DNA of 27,458 nt, from positions 1-27,458 of IMG/VR virus record IMGVR_UViG_3300036835_000247. One strand, 5' to 3'. The position numbers and the translations under genes were made by a program. This document shows, piece after piece, positions 18,811 to 27,458 of the stretch. The notes beneath the pieces were generated by a model, which ran no database searches, was not told where the DNA came from, and saw only the letters and a program-made list of their open reading frames with translations. This DNA comes from a virus. Positions within the stretch are counted from its first letter, which is position 1. Each line of letters begins with the position of its first letter.

Positions 18811-21800
18811 CGGGCTCTCGCTCGGAACGCTATTTGTCAACATCGCGGCAAATATCCAGGATGCGCTTTCCTCGCTGAGCAAATTTGGAAGCGAAGCGGC
18901 GGATGCGGTAGATAAAGGGCTCGGCCAGGTCGAAAAGGAAGCAAATGACGCGGCCAACGAGATCGATAAATCGTTTAGCGGGCTCGCGAAAGATGTTTCT
19001 TCGGTACTCGGTGCGCTCGCGGGTGCGCTTGCGCTTGGCAAGTTCATTTCCGATGCGCAGGACTACGCAAAAGAACTCCGGGGCGTGCAAAAGTCCTTCG
19101 AAGCGCTGTACGGTGCATCGCAAGACACTCGCGATGTACTCGATTCGATAAGCACTATTGCCAAGTCCTCACCGTTTGATTTCAAGACGGTCGCCGAAGG
19201 CGCGAAAAATCTGGCACTCGCCGGCATGAGCGCGCAGGACGCGAACAAGGCGATTCAGGCGGTAGTTGATACCGTCGCGGCGCTCAAGCTTGGGCCGGAT
19301 ACCATCGGCAAGGTTACTGATGCACTCGCCACGATGCAGGCACGCGGAGAAGTAACCACGCGCTCGATGATCGGGCTTGTAAAGGAAGGCATCCCGGCAT
19401 GGCAGCTACTTGCGGATGAAATCGGCGTTAGCGTTCCGGCCGCACAGGATTTGGTCGCCAAGCACGCGATTGATTCGGCTACGATCATCGAGGCAGTTGT
19501 CAACGGCATGGGCGATGCCTACGCCGGCGCCGCGCTGAAAGCTTCCCAAACATGGGGCGGCGAGCTAAAACGCATTTCCGAAGGTGCAACCGAAGCCGGC
19601 GCATCAATCATCGGGTCCATTACTTCGTTTTTGAATAAACTCGCGCCGGCATTGGAGCCGGTAACGAAGGCGCTCGAAGGCTTTTCAGACTGGTGGAAAA
19701 GCCTGCCGGGACCGATCAAGGATGCCGCGGCCGCGATCGCGATCGCCGTCTCGGCTGTGGCGGGGCTGATCGGCGTGATTACGGCGGCCGGCGCCGCGAT
19801 TGCCGGCATCGAGCTCGCGCTCGGCGCGCTCGGCGTAGCGATCGGTCCGGTACTCGGCGTGGCGGCCGCCGTGGCGGCGGTAACGGCCGCGTTGATCTTC
19901 CTGGGCGGTTGGGTCAGTGATCATTGGGACGCGATCAGTAAGGCACTCACGGAGGCCTGGGACGGCATCAAAGAGATTTGGGGCGGTACATGGAGCTCGA
20001 TCACATCCACGCTCACCGGGTTGTGGGATGGCTTTATCCAGTCCACTAAACGCGATTTCGAGGCACTGGCGACGTTTTTCGCCGCAATTTGGGATGGCCT
20101 GGTCGCCGCCTACAAGGCGATCTGGGGCGCCATCTTCGATGTCCTGAAAGGCGTTTGGGCGATCATTCAGACCGAAGCGCACATCTTCGATCAAATTCTG
20201 AGCTACCTCTTGCCGATCTGGGAGCCGCTAAAGCAGGCTTTTTCGGCCGCGTGGCAATGGGTTCTCGATACGCTCACCGGGATCTGGTCCAAGATCCAGG
20301 CGACGGCGGCGCTACTCGGCGGCGCCGCGGCGCAAGTGTCGCAAGCGGTGGTCGCTCAAGTTCAGCAGACCAATCAGCAGCTCGATCAGGCGGAAAAGGA
20401 TCGCCTGAAAAAGCAGGAAGATTACGCGAAGCTCGCGAAAGAGCTCGGCGTGCAAACCACAGCCGATTTACAGGCCGATGCCGATCGAAAGCGCGCGATC
20501 TATAACCAGATGGCCGCGGATGTGGCGGCCGGCATCGGCAGTGAAAACGATTTGGCGGCCGCCCGTCTCGCCGTTCAGGCGGCCGATAAAGCCGTAACCG
20601 ATGGAACGCAAGCGCTACAACAGGCGCGCGCGAAGGCGGCGGCCGAGGCTAAAAAGCAGGCGGATGAAGAGCAGCGCAATTTGAAAGAGAGTCAACAACT
20701 CGTTGACAAACTCGAAAAAGCCTACGATCAGCTCGATAAGACCAATCAACGTTGGGGCACTACCGCCGTCAAGGCGATGGGCAAACTTCAGGAGGAGGGT
20801 CTGAAGGCGGTCAAGATTACCGTTAGCCTGGTCGACCAAATCTCGAATATCAATCCCGCGATCGGCGCATGGGTCAAACAGGTACAACAGGTCAACGCAG
20901 CATTCAAGGACCTTGGGATCACCAGCGAGAAGCAGCTCGGCTTGATCGCGGACAAAGCCGATTCAGATTTAAAGGTTGTCGATGATGCACGCAAGAAGAA
21001 CATCGCTACCGAAGCGGACTATCAGGCGGCACTCGAAAAGAGCAAACAAGCGCATAAAAATCTGGCGGACTATATCAATCAAACCGAGCTCGCCGCCTAC
21101 AAAGCTCTCGGAGTCACTTCGAGCCAGGTTCTACAGCAACAGGTTGCCGACGCCGAAAAGGCATACCAGACGCTCAAAGCGAGCGGCGATGCAAGTACGG
21201 CGGACCTATACAACGCATGGCAAGCGGTTCTGAAGGCACAACAGGCCGTTGCGGACAATCTCAACAAAGAAGTAATTGACGCATACCACGCCGTAGGGCA
21301 ACAGGCGCCATCGGAGCTACAGAAGATCGTTACCGACACGCAACATGCGTATGAAACCATCGCGGCTTCTGCCGGCGAAAACTCGATCGCCGCTCAACAG
21401 GCCTGGATTACGAACACCGAAGCAGCATTCAAGGAAATCATCGCCGCGGGCGGTACGGTAACAACGGCTCAACAGAACGAGTTAGATAAGCAGAAGCAGC
21501 AGTTAGAAAACAGTCTGCCGGAGCATTTCGCGACGTGGAAAAAGACCTACGATGCAGTCCACGACACGATCAGTCAAACCTTCGATTCGCTCGAAGAGCG
21601 ATTGATCACGGGTAAAGGATCTTTCAGCGAAATCCTCACGAACATGTGGCAAGGGCTTGCAAAGGCGGCGCTCGATGCCTTTGTTAACCCTGTAAAAACC
21701 GCGATCGAGGACTTCATCGCGAACACTATTGCGGATTTGCTGAGCGGCCGCGGGCTCGGTGGTGTTCTCGACAGCATCAAGGAAATCGGTACTCAGCTCG

Positions 21801-22432
21801 CAGGTGTGTTCACGGCCGCTAACGATGTGGCGGATACGGCGGGCGATGTGGCAAAGGGCGCCGGCGGTGCAGCGAGCAGTGGGGCAAGCTCGGCGGGCAG
21901 CGCGATATCTCAGGTGGCATCTGGTCTAACTGGACTTGTTAGCGCCGTGAGCGGTGTGGTCAGTGCGATTTCCGGAGTAGTGAGCAATTTCCAGCTACAC
22001 GCCGTGAATAAGTCGCTCGACGTGATCGTGAATCATACCTTGCGGATCTTCAACGAGCTGTTCAATCTGCGCGCGGATGAATGGGATCGGTGGGGCGGAT
22101 GGATGCAAATCAAGGATGACATCCTGAACCGCCTGAATACGATCATGGACGATGCGAATTTAGCGCGCGATCAGAATAGCGACATGATTCATGCGCTCAA
22201 CTCGATCATGGACTCGAGCTCGGCTGGCGTGGCAATTCTCCAATCGATGGCGGATGCGCAAGCGGCTACCGACGCTCAGCAAACCACGCTATTTGACAAG
22301 CTCTTCGCCAGTCTGGATCGAATTACTGCCGGCCAGCAACAGGCAATGAACGTTACGTTAGCCGGTTCGGATCCGGCTTTGGTTGCCGCAAAACTTGCTC
22401 AGCAATTGAGACTGCAGGGTGCGGTTGCCTAA
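18791..22432 (+). CDS. Tail tape measure protein
   Basis: This 1213-residue protein sets tail length and is ejected at infection. GGAGG lies eight bases before ATG 18791. The N-terminal region is helical (GLGQVEKEANDAANEIDKSF) and leads to a conserved tape-measure domain: AYGASQ-type segments, SSPFDFKTVAEGAKNLALAG, then TTRSMIGLVKEGIPAWQLLA. Residues about 314-373 form a long Ala/Gly/Ile hydrophobic region likely to cross the membrane. About 373-485 carries a run of Trp repeats (WDGIKEIWGGTWSSIT, LWDGFIQ, IWDGLVAAYKAIWGAIF). The rest is a very long coiled coil rich in Gln, Lys, Ala and Asp. At the usual 1.5 angstrom per residue the tail would be about 180 nm long. No lysozyme or peptidase motif seen. 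Confidence 0.94.
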   Translation: MASISGSGLSLGTLFVNIAANIQDALSSLSKFGSEAADAVDKGLGQVEKEANDAANEIDKSFSGLAKDVSSVLGALAGALALGKFISDAQDYAKELRGVQKSFEALYGASQDTRDVLDSISTIAKSSPFDFKTVAEGAKNLALAGMSAQDANKAIQAVVDTVAALKLGPDTIGKVTDALATMQARGEVTTRSMIGLVKEGIPAWQLLADEIGVSVPAAQDLVAKHAIDSATIIEAVVNGMGDAYAGAALKASQTWGGELKRISEGATEAGASIIGSITSFLNKLAPALEPVTKALEGFSDWWKSLPGPIKDAAAAIAIAVSAVAGLIGVITAAGAAIAGIELALGALGVAIGPVLGVAAAVAAVTAALIFLGGWVSDHWDAISKALTEAWDGIKEIWGGTWSSITSTLTGLWDGFIQSTKRDFEALATFFAAIWDGLVAAYKAIWGAIFDVLKGVWAIIQTEAHIFDQILSYLLPIWEPLKQAFSAAWQWVLDTLTGIWSKIQATAALLGGAAAQVSQAVVAQVQQTNQQLDQAEKDRLKKQEDYAKLAKELGVQTTADLQADADRKRAIYNQMAADVAAGIGSENDLAAARLAVQAADKAVTDGTQALQQARAKAAAEAKKQADEEQRNLKESQQLVDKLEKAYDQLDKTNQRWGTTAVKAMGKLQEEGLKAVKITVSLVDQISNINPAIGAWVKQVQQVNAAFKDLGITSEKQLGLIADKADSDLKVVDDARKKNIATEADYQAALEKSKQAHKNLADYINQTELAAYKALGVTSSQVLQQQVADAEKAYQTLKASGDASTADLYNAWQAVLKAQQAVADNLNKEVIDAYHAVGQQAPSELQKIVTDTQHAYETIAASAGENSIAAQQAWITNTEAAFKEIIAAGGTVTTAQQNELDKQKQQLENSLPEHFATWKKTYDAVHDTISQTFDSLEERLITGKGSFSEILTNMWQGLAKAALDAFVNPVKTAIEDFIANTIADLLSGRGLGGVLDSIKEIGTQLAGVFTAANDVADTAGDVAKGAGGAASSGASSAGSAISQVASGLTGLVSAVSGVVSAISGVVSNFQLHAVNKSLDVIVNHTLRIFNELFNLRADEWDRWGGWMQIKDDILNRLNTIMDDANLARDQNSDMIHALNSIMDSSSAGVAILQSMADAQAATDAQQTTLFDKLFASLDRITAGQQQAMNVTLAGSDPALVAAKLAQQLRLQGAVA

Positions 22433-22443
22433 TAAACGGTGAT

Positions 22444-22502
22444 GGAGCGGCGGGCGGGCGGACCCTTCGCCGTTCCGCCGCCGTGTGAAGTGGGGTTGCA
22501 AA
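22444..22502 (+). repeat. GC-rich hairpin plus GGGTTGCAA tail, copy 7
   Basis: GGAGCGGCGGGCGGGCGG (22444-22461) can fold onto TTCCGCCGCCG (from 22473). GTGTGAAGTGGGGTTGCAAA (22483-22502) follows, four bases before ATG 22507. Bases 22473-22502 agree with 6752-6781 at 29 of 30 positions. It fills almost the whole gap between tape measure and hub genes, and the downstream gene has no other ribosome-binding site. Confidence 0.75.
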
Positions 22503-22506
22503 GCAA

Positions 22507-24927
22507 ATGCGGGTGAGGGTAGGGCTCGCCGGGTTCGATGTTTCTAATGCGTGCCTGGTAGAGACTGCAACAGTTCAGCAGGACTCAACCGAAGCCATTT
22601 CCACGTGCCAGTTGACGCTATTTCAGGCGTATGGCGTCTCCCGGTACGATACGGCGGTTTATAGCCACGCCGCGTTTGTCTATGAATGGACGGTTGAAGA
22701 GTGGCAAGAGATTGTCGTTTGGGATCAGGACGGCGGGCAATTGCTGTTCGCCGGGTACATCATTTCCGTACAGCGAAAGCAGGAAGCACAGCATGTCCGC
22801 TATGAACTGTCGTGTTCCGATTGGGGGATTCTCTTTGAGCGGGCACTGATTACCCAATCATGGCCGGAAGGCACGCTCGATTCCACGATCGTTGAGGATT
22901 GCATTCGCCTGGTGCCGGGCCTTTCGGTTGGAACGGTCGTTCCGCAGGTTGCTGTTGGCGCGCTTGATGCGAAGGATCAGCGAATCCGCGACGTTCTCGA
23001 TGCCGTCTGTCAGTTGACTGGCGGCGAATGGAACGTCAGCTATGACGCGAAGGTCAATTATTACCGGCAAGGTTCGATCGTGGCGCCGTTCATTCTCTGT
23101 GATCGGCCGGAAAATCCGAACGAAGTTCCCTATCAACTCAACGATTACGGTTCTGATTTTTCAGATGCCGCAAACCGCGTGTTGGTGCTCGGAGCGATCA
23201 CCGATACCGGCGAAATCCGCGCTACAGCGAATCACGGCGCGAGTCAAAACCAGTATGGCTTGCTTTCGATCACGCTCGTTGATCGTAATCTCGCCGATCA
23301 AGCAACGGCGGATGTGTGGGCACAAACGGAAGTTGCCACTCGTGCTTATCCGAAACCTACCGTAAACGTCTCGCTCTTTGAACCGGGCCTCAGTCGCGGC
23401 ATGACGGTTGAAATCGAAGCCGATAAATATGGGCTCAGCGCAACGTTGATCTTGCGCACGCTCATCATTGTAATCGCGGCGCCGGATCGCACACGGGCGA
23501 CCATTGCGGGGCACGTCATCAAGTACACGGCGACGCTTGGTTGGCGGCCGCCCGATCTCGTATACACGTTGCGGCGGATGCAGCGCAAGCCGGTGCAATC
23601 TACCATTGCGCCGTCAACGCCGGTTCCGCCAGGTTCGATTACAGCCGATGATTTCGCATCTTCGATCGAGCCGGTTCACGTCGTAAGTTCTCTTCCGGCG
23701 CTTCCGGATCCCGATTACAGCGCTAGCGCCATTGCATTGTGGACGGGCGCGCCGGGTGGACCGCAGCTCTACCGGCGTACCGGGAATAGCTGGACGGCGT
23801 ACGTCAACGCGGCTGATATTCAAGGGCAACTGCAAACCTCGCAGCTTGCGCCGGGCTCGGTAACCACTACAGTACTCGCCGATGGCTCGGTGGTAACCGC
23901 GAAGATCCCGGCCGGCGCGATTCAGGCGCCGCAGCTCGCCGCTTCGAGCGTCACCGCAAACGCGGTAGCGGCCAATGCGATCTATGCACAGGCGCTACAG
24001 GCTAACTCGGTTACCGCAATCGCACTCGCAGCAAATTCGGTGATTGCCGGCAAGATCGCGGCGCTCGCCGTGGTCGCCGGCAACATCGCGGCCGATGCCG
24101 TGATTGCCGGAACGATTGCAGCCGGCGCCGTCCGCGCGGGAAATCTCGCGGCCGGCGCCGTCACAGCCGGAACCATCGCGGTAGGCGCCATCCGCGCGCA
24201 AGATGCCGTCTTTCAAACCGGCGCCATTCAAAGCGCGGATATCCAGAGTTTGAGCGGCGATAAGATCATCGCTCACACGATCACAGCGGACAAGTTAAGC
24301 GCCGTAGAGCTCGCCATCGGCTACGGCGGCGACAAGCCAGGCCGCATCGGCGTGTACGCGCAACAGGGCTTGTTCGCGCTGATCGGTGACATGTCCGCGG
24401 CCGGCGTACAGGGGTTGTGGGGTATTTGGGCTCGCGTGGCGGCATTTGGCGGCACTGGTTATCAGGATTCCAAGATGTATACGGATGTCTTTGGAAACCT
24501 GTTTTTGCGCAATGTTTCGCTCACGATCACCGCGGCCGATCTAAGTACGATCGTCACCAGTCCTACGACATTCGACAATTCTTACCCGAATGCGCTCGCG
24601 ATCACGATCACGCAACCGGGAGACTCGCAATCGTCGGTAGTATCCCGTGGCCTTGTACTCCGCAACTCAAGCAGCAGCGTGATCGGCGCCTTTGTGCGGA
24701 GTCCGGGCGGCCAATACAGTGAGTTGACGCTTTACTCGGCGGGCCTCACTCGTACGTGTTTGATCGATGGATCAACGGGCAACGTATCGGTGCATGGCCT
24801 GGTACTGGCAGACGGCGAGGTACACGCGAGCGGGTTCGCGGTCACTGGTACGCCCTCGTTTGACGGCACGGTACCGGCCGGCCGCGCGATCGTTGTGAAA
24901 AAGGGTTTGGTTACCGGGTATGTGTGA
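22507..24927 (+). CDS. Tail hub / tip protein with decapeptide repeats
   Basis: The 806-residue protein directly follows the tape measure, where the distal tail, hub and tip proteins lie. Its N-terminal third is beta-rich with segments like WQEIVVWDQDGGQLLFAGYI, RYELSCSDWGILFERALITQ and RVLVLGAITDTGEIRATANH, typical of hub domains that clamp the tube end. A middle linker (PVQSTIAPSTPVPPGSITAD) precedes ten-residue repeats at about 512-561 (VIAGKIAALA, VVAGNIAADA, VIAGTIAAGA, VRAGNLAAGA, VTAGTIAVGA). These resemble the repeat collar of J-like tip proteins and would form a beta-helix or trimeric stalk. The C-terminal 240 residues are again beta-rich and could bind a receptor. No Shine-Dalgarno is seen; the start follows a GGGTTGCAA element. 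Confidence 0.8.
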   Translation: MRVRVGLAGFDVSNACLVETATVQQDSTEAISTCQLTLFQAYGVSRYDTAVYSHAAFVYEWTVEEWQEIVVWDQDGGQLLFAGYIISVQRKQEAQHVRYELSCSDWGILFERALITQSWPEGTLDSTIVEDCIRLVPGLSVGTVVPQVAVGALDAKDQRIRDVLDAVCQLTGGEWNVSYDAKVNYYRQGSIVAPFILCDRPENPNEVPYQLNDYGSDFSDAANRVLVLGAITDTGEIRATANHGASQNQYGLLSITLVDRNLADQATADVWAQTEVATRAYPKPTVNVSLFEPGLSRGMTVEIEADKYGLSATLILRTLIIVIAAPDRTRATIAGHVIKYTATLGWRPPDLVYTLRRMQRKPVQSTIAPSTPVPPGSITADDFASSIEPVHVVSSLPALPDPDYSASAIALWTGAPGGPQLYRRTGNSWTAYVNAADIQGQLQTSQLAPGSVTTTVLADGSVVTAKIPAGAIQAPQLAASSVTANAVAANAIYAQALQANSVTAIALAANSVIAGKIAALAVVAGNIAADAVIAGTIAAGAVRAGNLAAGAVTAGTIAVGAIRAQDAVFQTGAIQSADIQSLSGDKIIAHTITADKLSAVELAIGYGGDKPGRIGVYAQQGLFALIGDMSAAGVQGLWGIWARVAAFGGTGYQDSKMYTDVFGNLFLRNVSLTITAADLSTIVTSPTTFDNSYPNALAITITQPGDSQSSVVSRGLVLRNSSSSVIGAFVRSPGGQYSELTLYSAGLTRTCLIDGSTGNVSVHGLVLADGEVHASGFAVTGTPSFDGTVPAGRAIVVKKGLVTGYV

Positions 24928-25102
24928 TTTGCGGGATGTTCCGATCGAAACGCCGATTCCTGCGCGCGAGGGTTTGTATGTCTGGTCGGAGCAGTCGGAA
25001 GCATGGATTACCTGGGATCAATACATCGAAGAAACGATTTTTCAGCCGAACGCGGCTTTACGTGAAGAGCGACGCCGCGCTCTCGAAACTACGCTCTTTT
25101 GA
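24920..25102 (+). CDS. Small protein, 60 aa, after hub gene
   Basis: ATG 24920 lies eight bases inside the hub gene end. The product starts MCDLRDVPIETPIPAREGLY and has aromatic-acidic YVWSEQSEAWITWDQYIEET, ending in a charged helix. Short proteins with a W..D.Y.EE pattern are common between hub and fibre genes; this one is not recognised by name. It could be a tail accessory or fibre-attachment protein. Confidence 0.6.
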   Translation: MCDLRDVPIETPIPAREGLYVWSEQSEAWITWDQYIEETIFQPNAALREERRRALETTLF

Positions 25103-25116
25103 GGAAGGGTCAACCA

Positions 25117-25443
25117 ATGCAAATCAAACACAAGTTATCGCCGGCCGTGCAGGGCTTCGCCCAAACCACACTGAAAGAACTGAACGAACTGCGTACGCAG
25201 TATCTTGCCGCGCTCGGAGCGGCGAAGGAAATCGAGCTCCGAAGTCAAACGCTGCAACAGGCGCTGTCGCAACAGCTCGCGCTCGTTCAGGCGGCCGAAG
25301 GATTGCCGCAACCGATCGAGCCGTACCGGCTATCGCCCGATTGCTCGATGATGATCGGCGAGATTGCAGATTTGCCGGCGGCCGCGGATCCCGAGCCGGT
25401 GGGCTTGAGCTCGGGCTCTGTGAATGGGGCAAATAATGGGTGA
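25117..25443 (+). CDS. Hypothetical coiled-coil protein, 108 aa, before tail fibre
   Basis: ATG 25117 has GAGGAAGG eight bases upstream and is preferred. The N-terminal two thirds form a helix (TTLKELNELRTQYLAALGAA, ELRSQTLQQALSQQLALVQA) and the end is Pro/Asp/Ser-rich. It overlaps the fibre gene start by eight bases. A chaperone or fibre-base role fits but is not shown. Confidence 0.6.
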   Translation: MQIKHKLSPAVQGFAQTTLKELNELRTQYLAALGAAKEIELRSQTLQQALSQQLALVQAAEGLPQPIEPYRLSPDCSMMIGEIADLPAAADPEPVGLSSGSVNGANNG

Positions 25444-27458
25444 TGACAAACTGCCCGTGCCGTTTAGTCTGCAGTCGGGCGGCGCCGGCGCGCGCGCGGT
25501 AGTATTGCCAGCCGGATGGCCGCCGGATGTGGCGCCGAATCAGGTCATTTTTGCCTCTCATATCAACGCGATTCGCGATTCCGTTGCCCTATGGCCTGGT
25601 GATGTGGATGCGCAAAACCATCACCTGAAAAATGTCATTCTCGATAATCCGCAAGGCGTGATGGTGGATCCCACTACGGCCGCGGGCGATATCGTGGTTC
25701 GCGGCGCCGCAGCGATCGCCGCGCTGCCGATCGGCGCGAACGGTCAGTTTCTAACCACGGATACCAGTCTGCCGGGCAAGCTGAAATGGGCTACGCCGAT
25801 CGGCCAGGTGGCGAGCGTGTTCGGCCGGCAGGGTGCCGTGGTCGCGGCGGCGGGCGACTATACGGCCGCACAGGTGACGAATGCCGTCAACACGGCCGCC
25901 GTCTACGCGGATCCGCCTTGGATCACGGCGCTCGCCTGGTCGAAGATCACCGGCGCGCCGGCCATCTATCCACCGTCACCGCACACGCATGATGCCGCTG
26001 AGATTGTTTCGGGGCGCCTGAATACCGCGAGACTCGGCACGGGCATTGCCGATGCTTCGGTGTTTCTCCGCGGTGATGGGACATGGGCGGCGCCGGCCGG
26101 CGGTAGTGGTGGCGGCGCCGTTTCGAGCGTGTTCGGGCGGGCGGGTGCGGTGATCGCGCAAGCCGGCGATTACACGGCCGCGATGGTGACAGATGCGGTA
26201 GTAAACCGGACATCGGTCCGCGGCGATCTGTTGGTACGAACGCAAGCCGGTACGATCGAGCGGCTGCCGGCCGGCGGCGATGGCCAGGCGCTTGTGGCGG
26301 ACTCATCGCAAGCGGCCGGGCTTCGGTATGCAACCGTCTCGGGCACGTTCATCGATCCAACCACGACGCGCGGCGATTTGCTGGTCCGCAGCTCGGTAGC
26401 AATCACCCGGTTGCCAGTGGGCGCCGATGGGCAGGTGCTCACGGCGAGCAATGCGGATGCACTCGGCGTGGTGTGGGCGAATCCTACGGGCGGCGGCGGC
26501 GGCGCCGTAGCGAGTGTGTTCGGCCGTACCGGCGCCGTGGTTGCGGCGGCCGGCGATTATACGGCGGCGCAAGTCCTGAATGCAGTGAACGATCAGACTG
26601 TCTACACGGATCCGCCGTGGATCGCATCGCTCGCCTGGTCAAAGATCGTGAGCGCGCCGGCGTTTCTGGTGGATCCGACAACCAACAAGGGCGATATTAT
26701 CGCGCGAACCGCATCGGGTACAACGCGCGTTGCGGTGGGCTCGGACTCGCAGGTGCTCACGGCGGATTCGAGCGCGCCTACCGGCCTTGCGTGGAAAACC
26801 GCGGCGAGCGGCGGTACACCCGCGGCTCCGGTAAACTCCGTGCAATTCAACAATGCCGGGCTGTTCGGCGGTTCGGCCAATCTGACATGGGACAACGCCA
26901 ACGGGCGGTTGGGCGTGGGGACGGCACCGGGCGCAACCCTACACGTCAAGGGCGGCGTAGCTCTTTTCCAGAACGACGCCAACGGGTTATCAAGTAGTAT
27001 CGGAATCGCGCAATTGGCGATTCGTGGCACGACTGATCCCAACAAGAATCTATGGGTCGGATTTGATACTTCAAATAACGTCGGAGTGATCCAGGCTGGG
27101 GTGGCGGGTTCGACATGGAATAACCTTCTGCTATCTCCCAGCGGCGGCAACGTGGGCATCGGGACGGCGAGCGCGCTCTCTAGGCTTAGTTTAGGCGCGG
27201 CCAATGCTACGGCAGTGCAGCGAATCGCTTTATACGAAGCCTCCGCAACCAATTTTTACGGTATCGGGATGTCGAATCCTGCCGGATTCGGTGTTGCAAT
27301 TTGGGCAGGTAAGCAGGCAACTGATACGAATATGGATTTCCTTGTCTCAAACAACGGCTATGTGGGAGTCGGATCTACGAACCCGATGTCTAAGCTCAGT
27401 CTCGGCGGCGTTGCCAATTGCACCAATCGCATCGCGCTCTACGAGACAACCTCCTCCG
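25436..27458 (+). CDS. Tail fibre protein, repeat-rich, 3' partial
   Basis: ATG 25436 opens a frame that stays open for 674 codons to the window edge. The N-terminus (MGDDKLPVPFSLQSGGAG) is followed by a QVIFASHINAIRDSVALW section. Two repeat types then alternate. SVFGRxGAVVAAAGDYTAAQ units start at 25814, 26126 and 26513; two of them continue into VYADPPWITALAWSKIxGAP. GDxLVRxxxxIxRLPVGxDG-type units start at 25685, 26222, 26372 and 26690. From about 26820 the protein changes to the NSVQFNNAGLFGGSANLTWD and GVGTAPGATLHV type, with GIGT/GVGS repeats typical of fibres that end in an intramolecular chaperone (Peptidase_S74). That end would lie beyond the window. It is likely trimeric and receptor-binding. 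Confidence 0.85.
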   Translation, partial: MGDDKLPVPFSLQSGGAGARAVVLPAGWPPDVAPNQVIFASHINAIRDSVALWPGDVDAQNHHLKNVILDNPQGVMVDPTTAAGDIVVRGAAAIAALPIGANGQFLTTDTSLPGKLKWATPIGQVASVFGRQGAVVAAAGDYTAAQVTNAVNTAAVYADPPWITALAWSKITGAPAIYPPSPHTHDAAEIVSGRLNTARLGTGIADASVFLRGDGTWAAPAGGSGGGAVSSVFGRAGAVIAQAGDYTAAMVTDAVVNRTSVRGDLLVRTQAGTIERLPAGGDGQALVADSSQAAGLRYATVSGTFIDPTTTRGDLLVRSSVAITRLPVGADGQVLTASNADALGVVWANPTGGGGGAVASVFGRTGAVVAAAGDYTAAQVLNAVNDQTVYTDPPWIASLAWSKIVSAPAFLVDPTTNKGDIIARTASGTTRVAVGSDSQVLTADSSAPTGLAWKTAASGGTPAAPVNSVQFNNAGLFGGSANLTWDNANGRLGVGTAPGATLHVKGGVALFQNDANGLSSSIGIAQLAIRGTTDPNKNLWVGFDTSNNVGVIQAGVAGSTWNNLLLSPSGGNVGIGTASALSRLSLGAANATAVQRIALYEASATNFYGIGMSNPAGFGVAIWAGKQATDTNMDFLVSNNGYVGVGSTNPMSKLSLGGVANCTNRIALYETTSS

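Noticed and set aside
19685-20194. 169-residue minus-strand ORF in the tape-measure gene
   Set aside because: Arg/Asp/Gly-rich antisense shadow of the Ala/Gly hydrophobic and Trp-repeat region.
26602-27252. 216-residue minus-strand ORF opposite the tail fibre gene
   Set aside because: The plus frame is open for 674 codons with recognisable fibre repeats, and the antisense product only mirrors those repeats.
1-27458. CRISPR array or tandem direct repeats with spacers
   Set aside because: No regularly spaced identical repeats are seen; repeats found are palindromes scattered at irregular distances or codon-level repeats inside tail genes.

Overview
The window is the packaging, head and tail part of a tailed double-stranded DNA phage genome of the HK97/siphovirus type, most likely a prophage or metagenomic phage of a GC-rich Gram-negative bacterium. 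Evidence for this is the order TerL, portal, minor head protein, prohead protease, major capsid protein, connector and tail-completion proteins, tail tube, tail-assembly chaperone, a 1213-residue tape measure, tail hub and tail fibre. The host phylum cannot be fixed from this sequence. No integrase, repressor, lysis gene, tRNA or CRISPR array is visible, and the last gene runs off the right edge.

Region by region: (a) 1-2.44 kb is less GC-rich. It holds regulatory-looking dyads, a long plus-strand ORF (672-1865) with a second protein-like ORF nested in another frame (886-1311), and a small convergent gene. (b) 2.45-3.29 kb holds tandem hairpins and three small genes leading into TerL. (c) 3.28-4.56 kb is TerL. 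(d) 4.57-7.40 kb is an accessory stretch between TerL and portal: about eleven tiny genes (a two-helix membrane protein, several cysteine-rich zinc-type proteins, a DnaA-domain-IV-like DNA-binding protein), two clear intrinsic terminators and several GC-rich hairpin elements. (e) 7.41-13.42 kb is the head module, interrupted on the opposite strand by a BrnT/BrnA-type toxin-antitoxin pair (10.9-11.43 kb). (f) 13.4-17.1 kb holds connector and tail-completion genes interleaved with small accessory genes, many joined by ATGA stop/start overlaps. (g) 17.2-27.46 kb is the tail module: a tube protein with an unusual coiled-coil tail, a chaperone read in two frames by -1 frameshifting, the tape measure, hub, two small genes and a repeat-rich fibre.

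The most unusual feature is a dispersed family of GC-rich inverted repeats (5250, 6193, 6731, 9062, 13719, 16564, 22444). Some copies end in a conserved tail closing with GGGTTGCAA immediately upstream of a start codon. Two of these tails, 15.7 kb apart, agree at 29 of 30 bases. Some copies lie between genes; others are read through as protein and give the recurring peptide SGRAGE in unrelated proteins. This behaves like a small mobile or regulatory cassette and is the best candidate here for something undescribed. Family assignments are from recognised motifs and gene order; no database search was possible.
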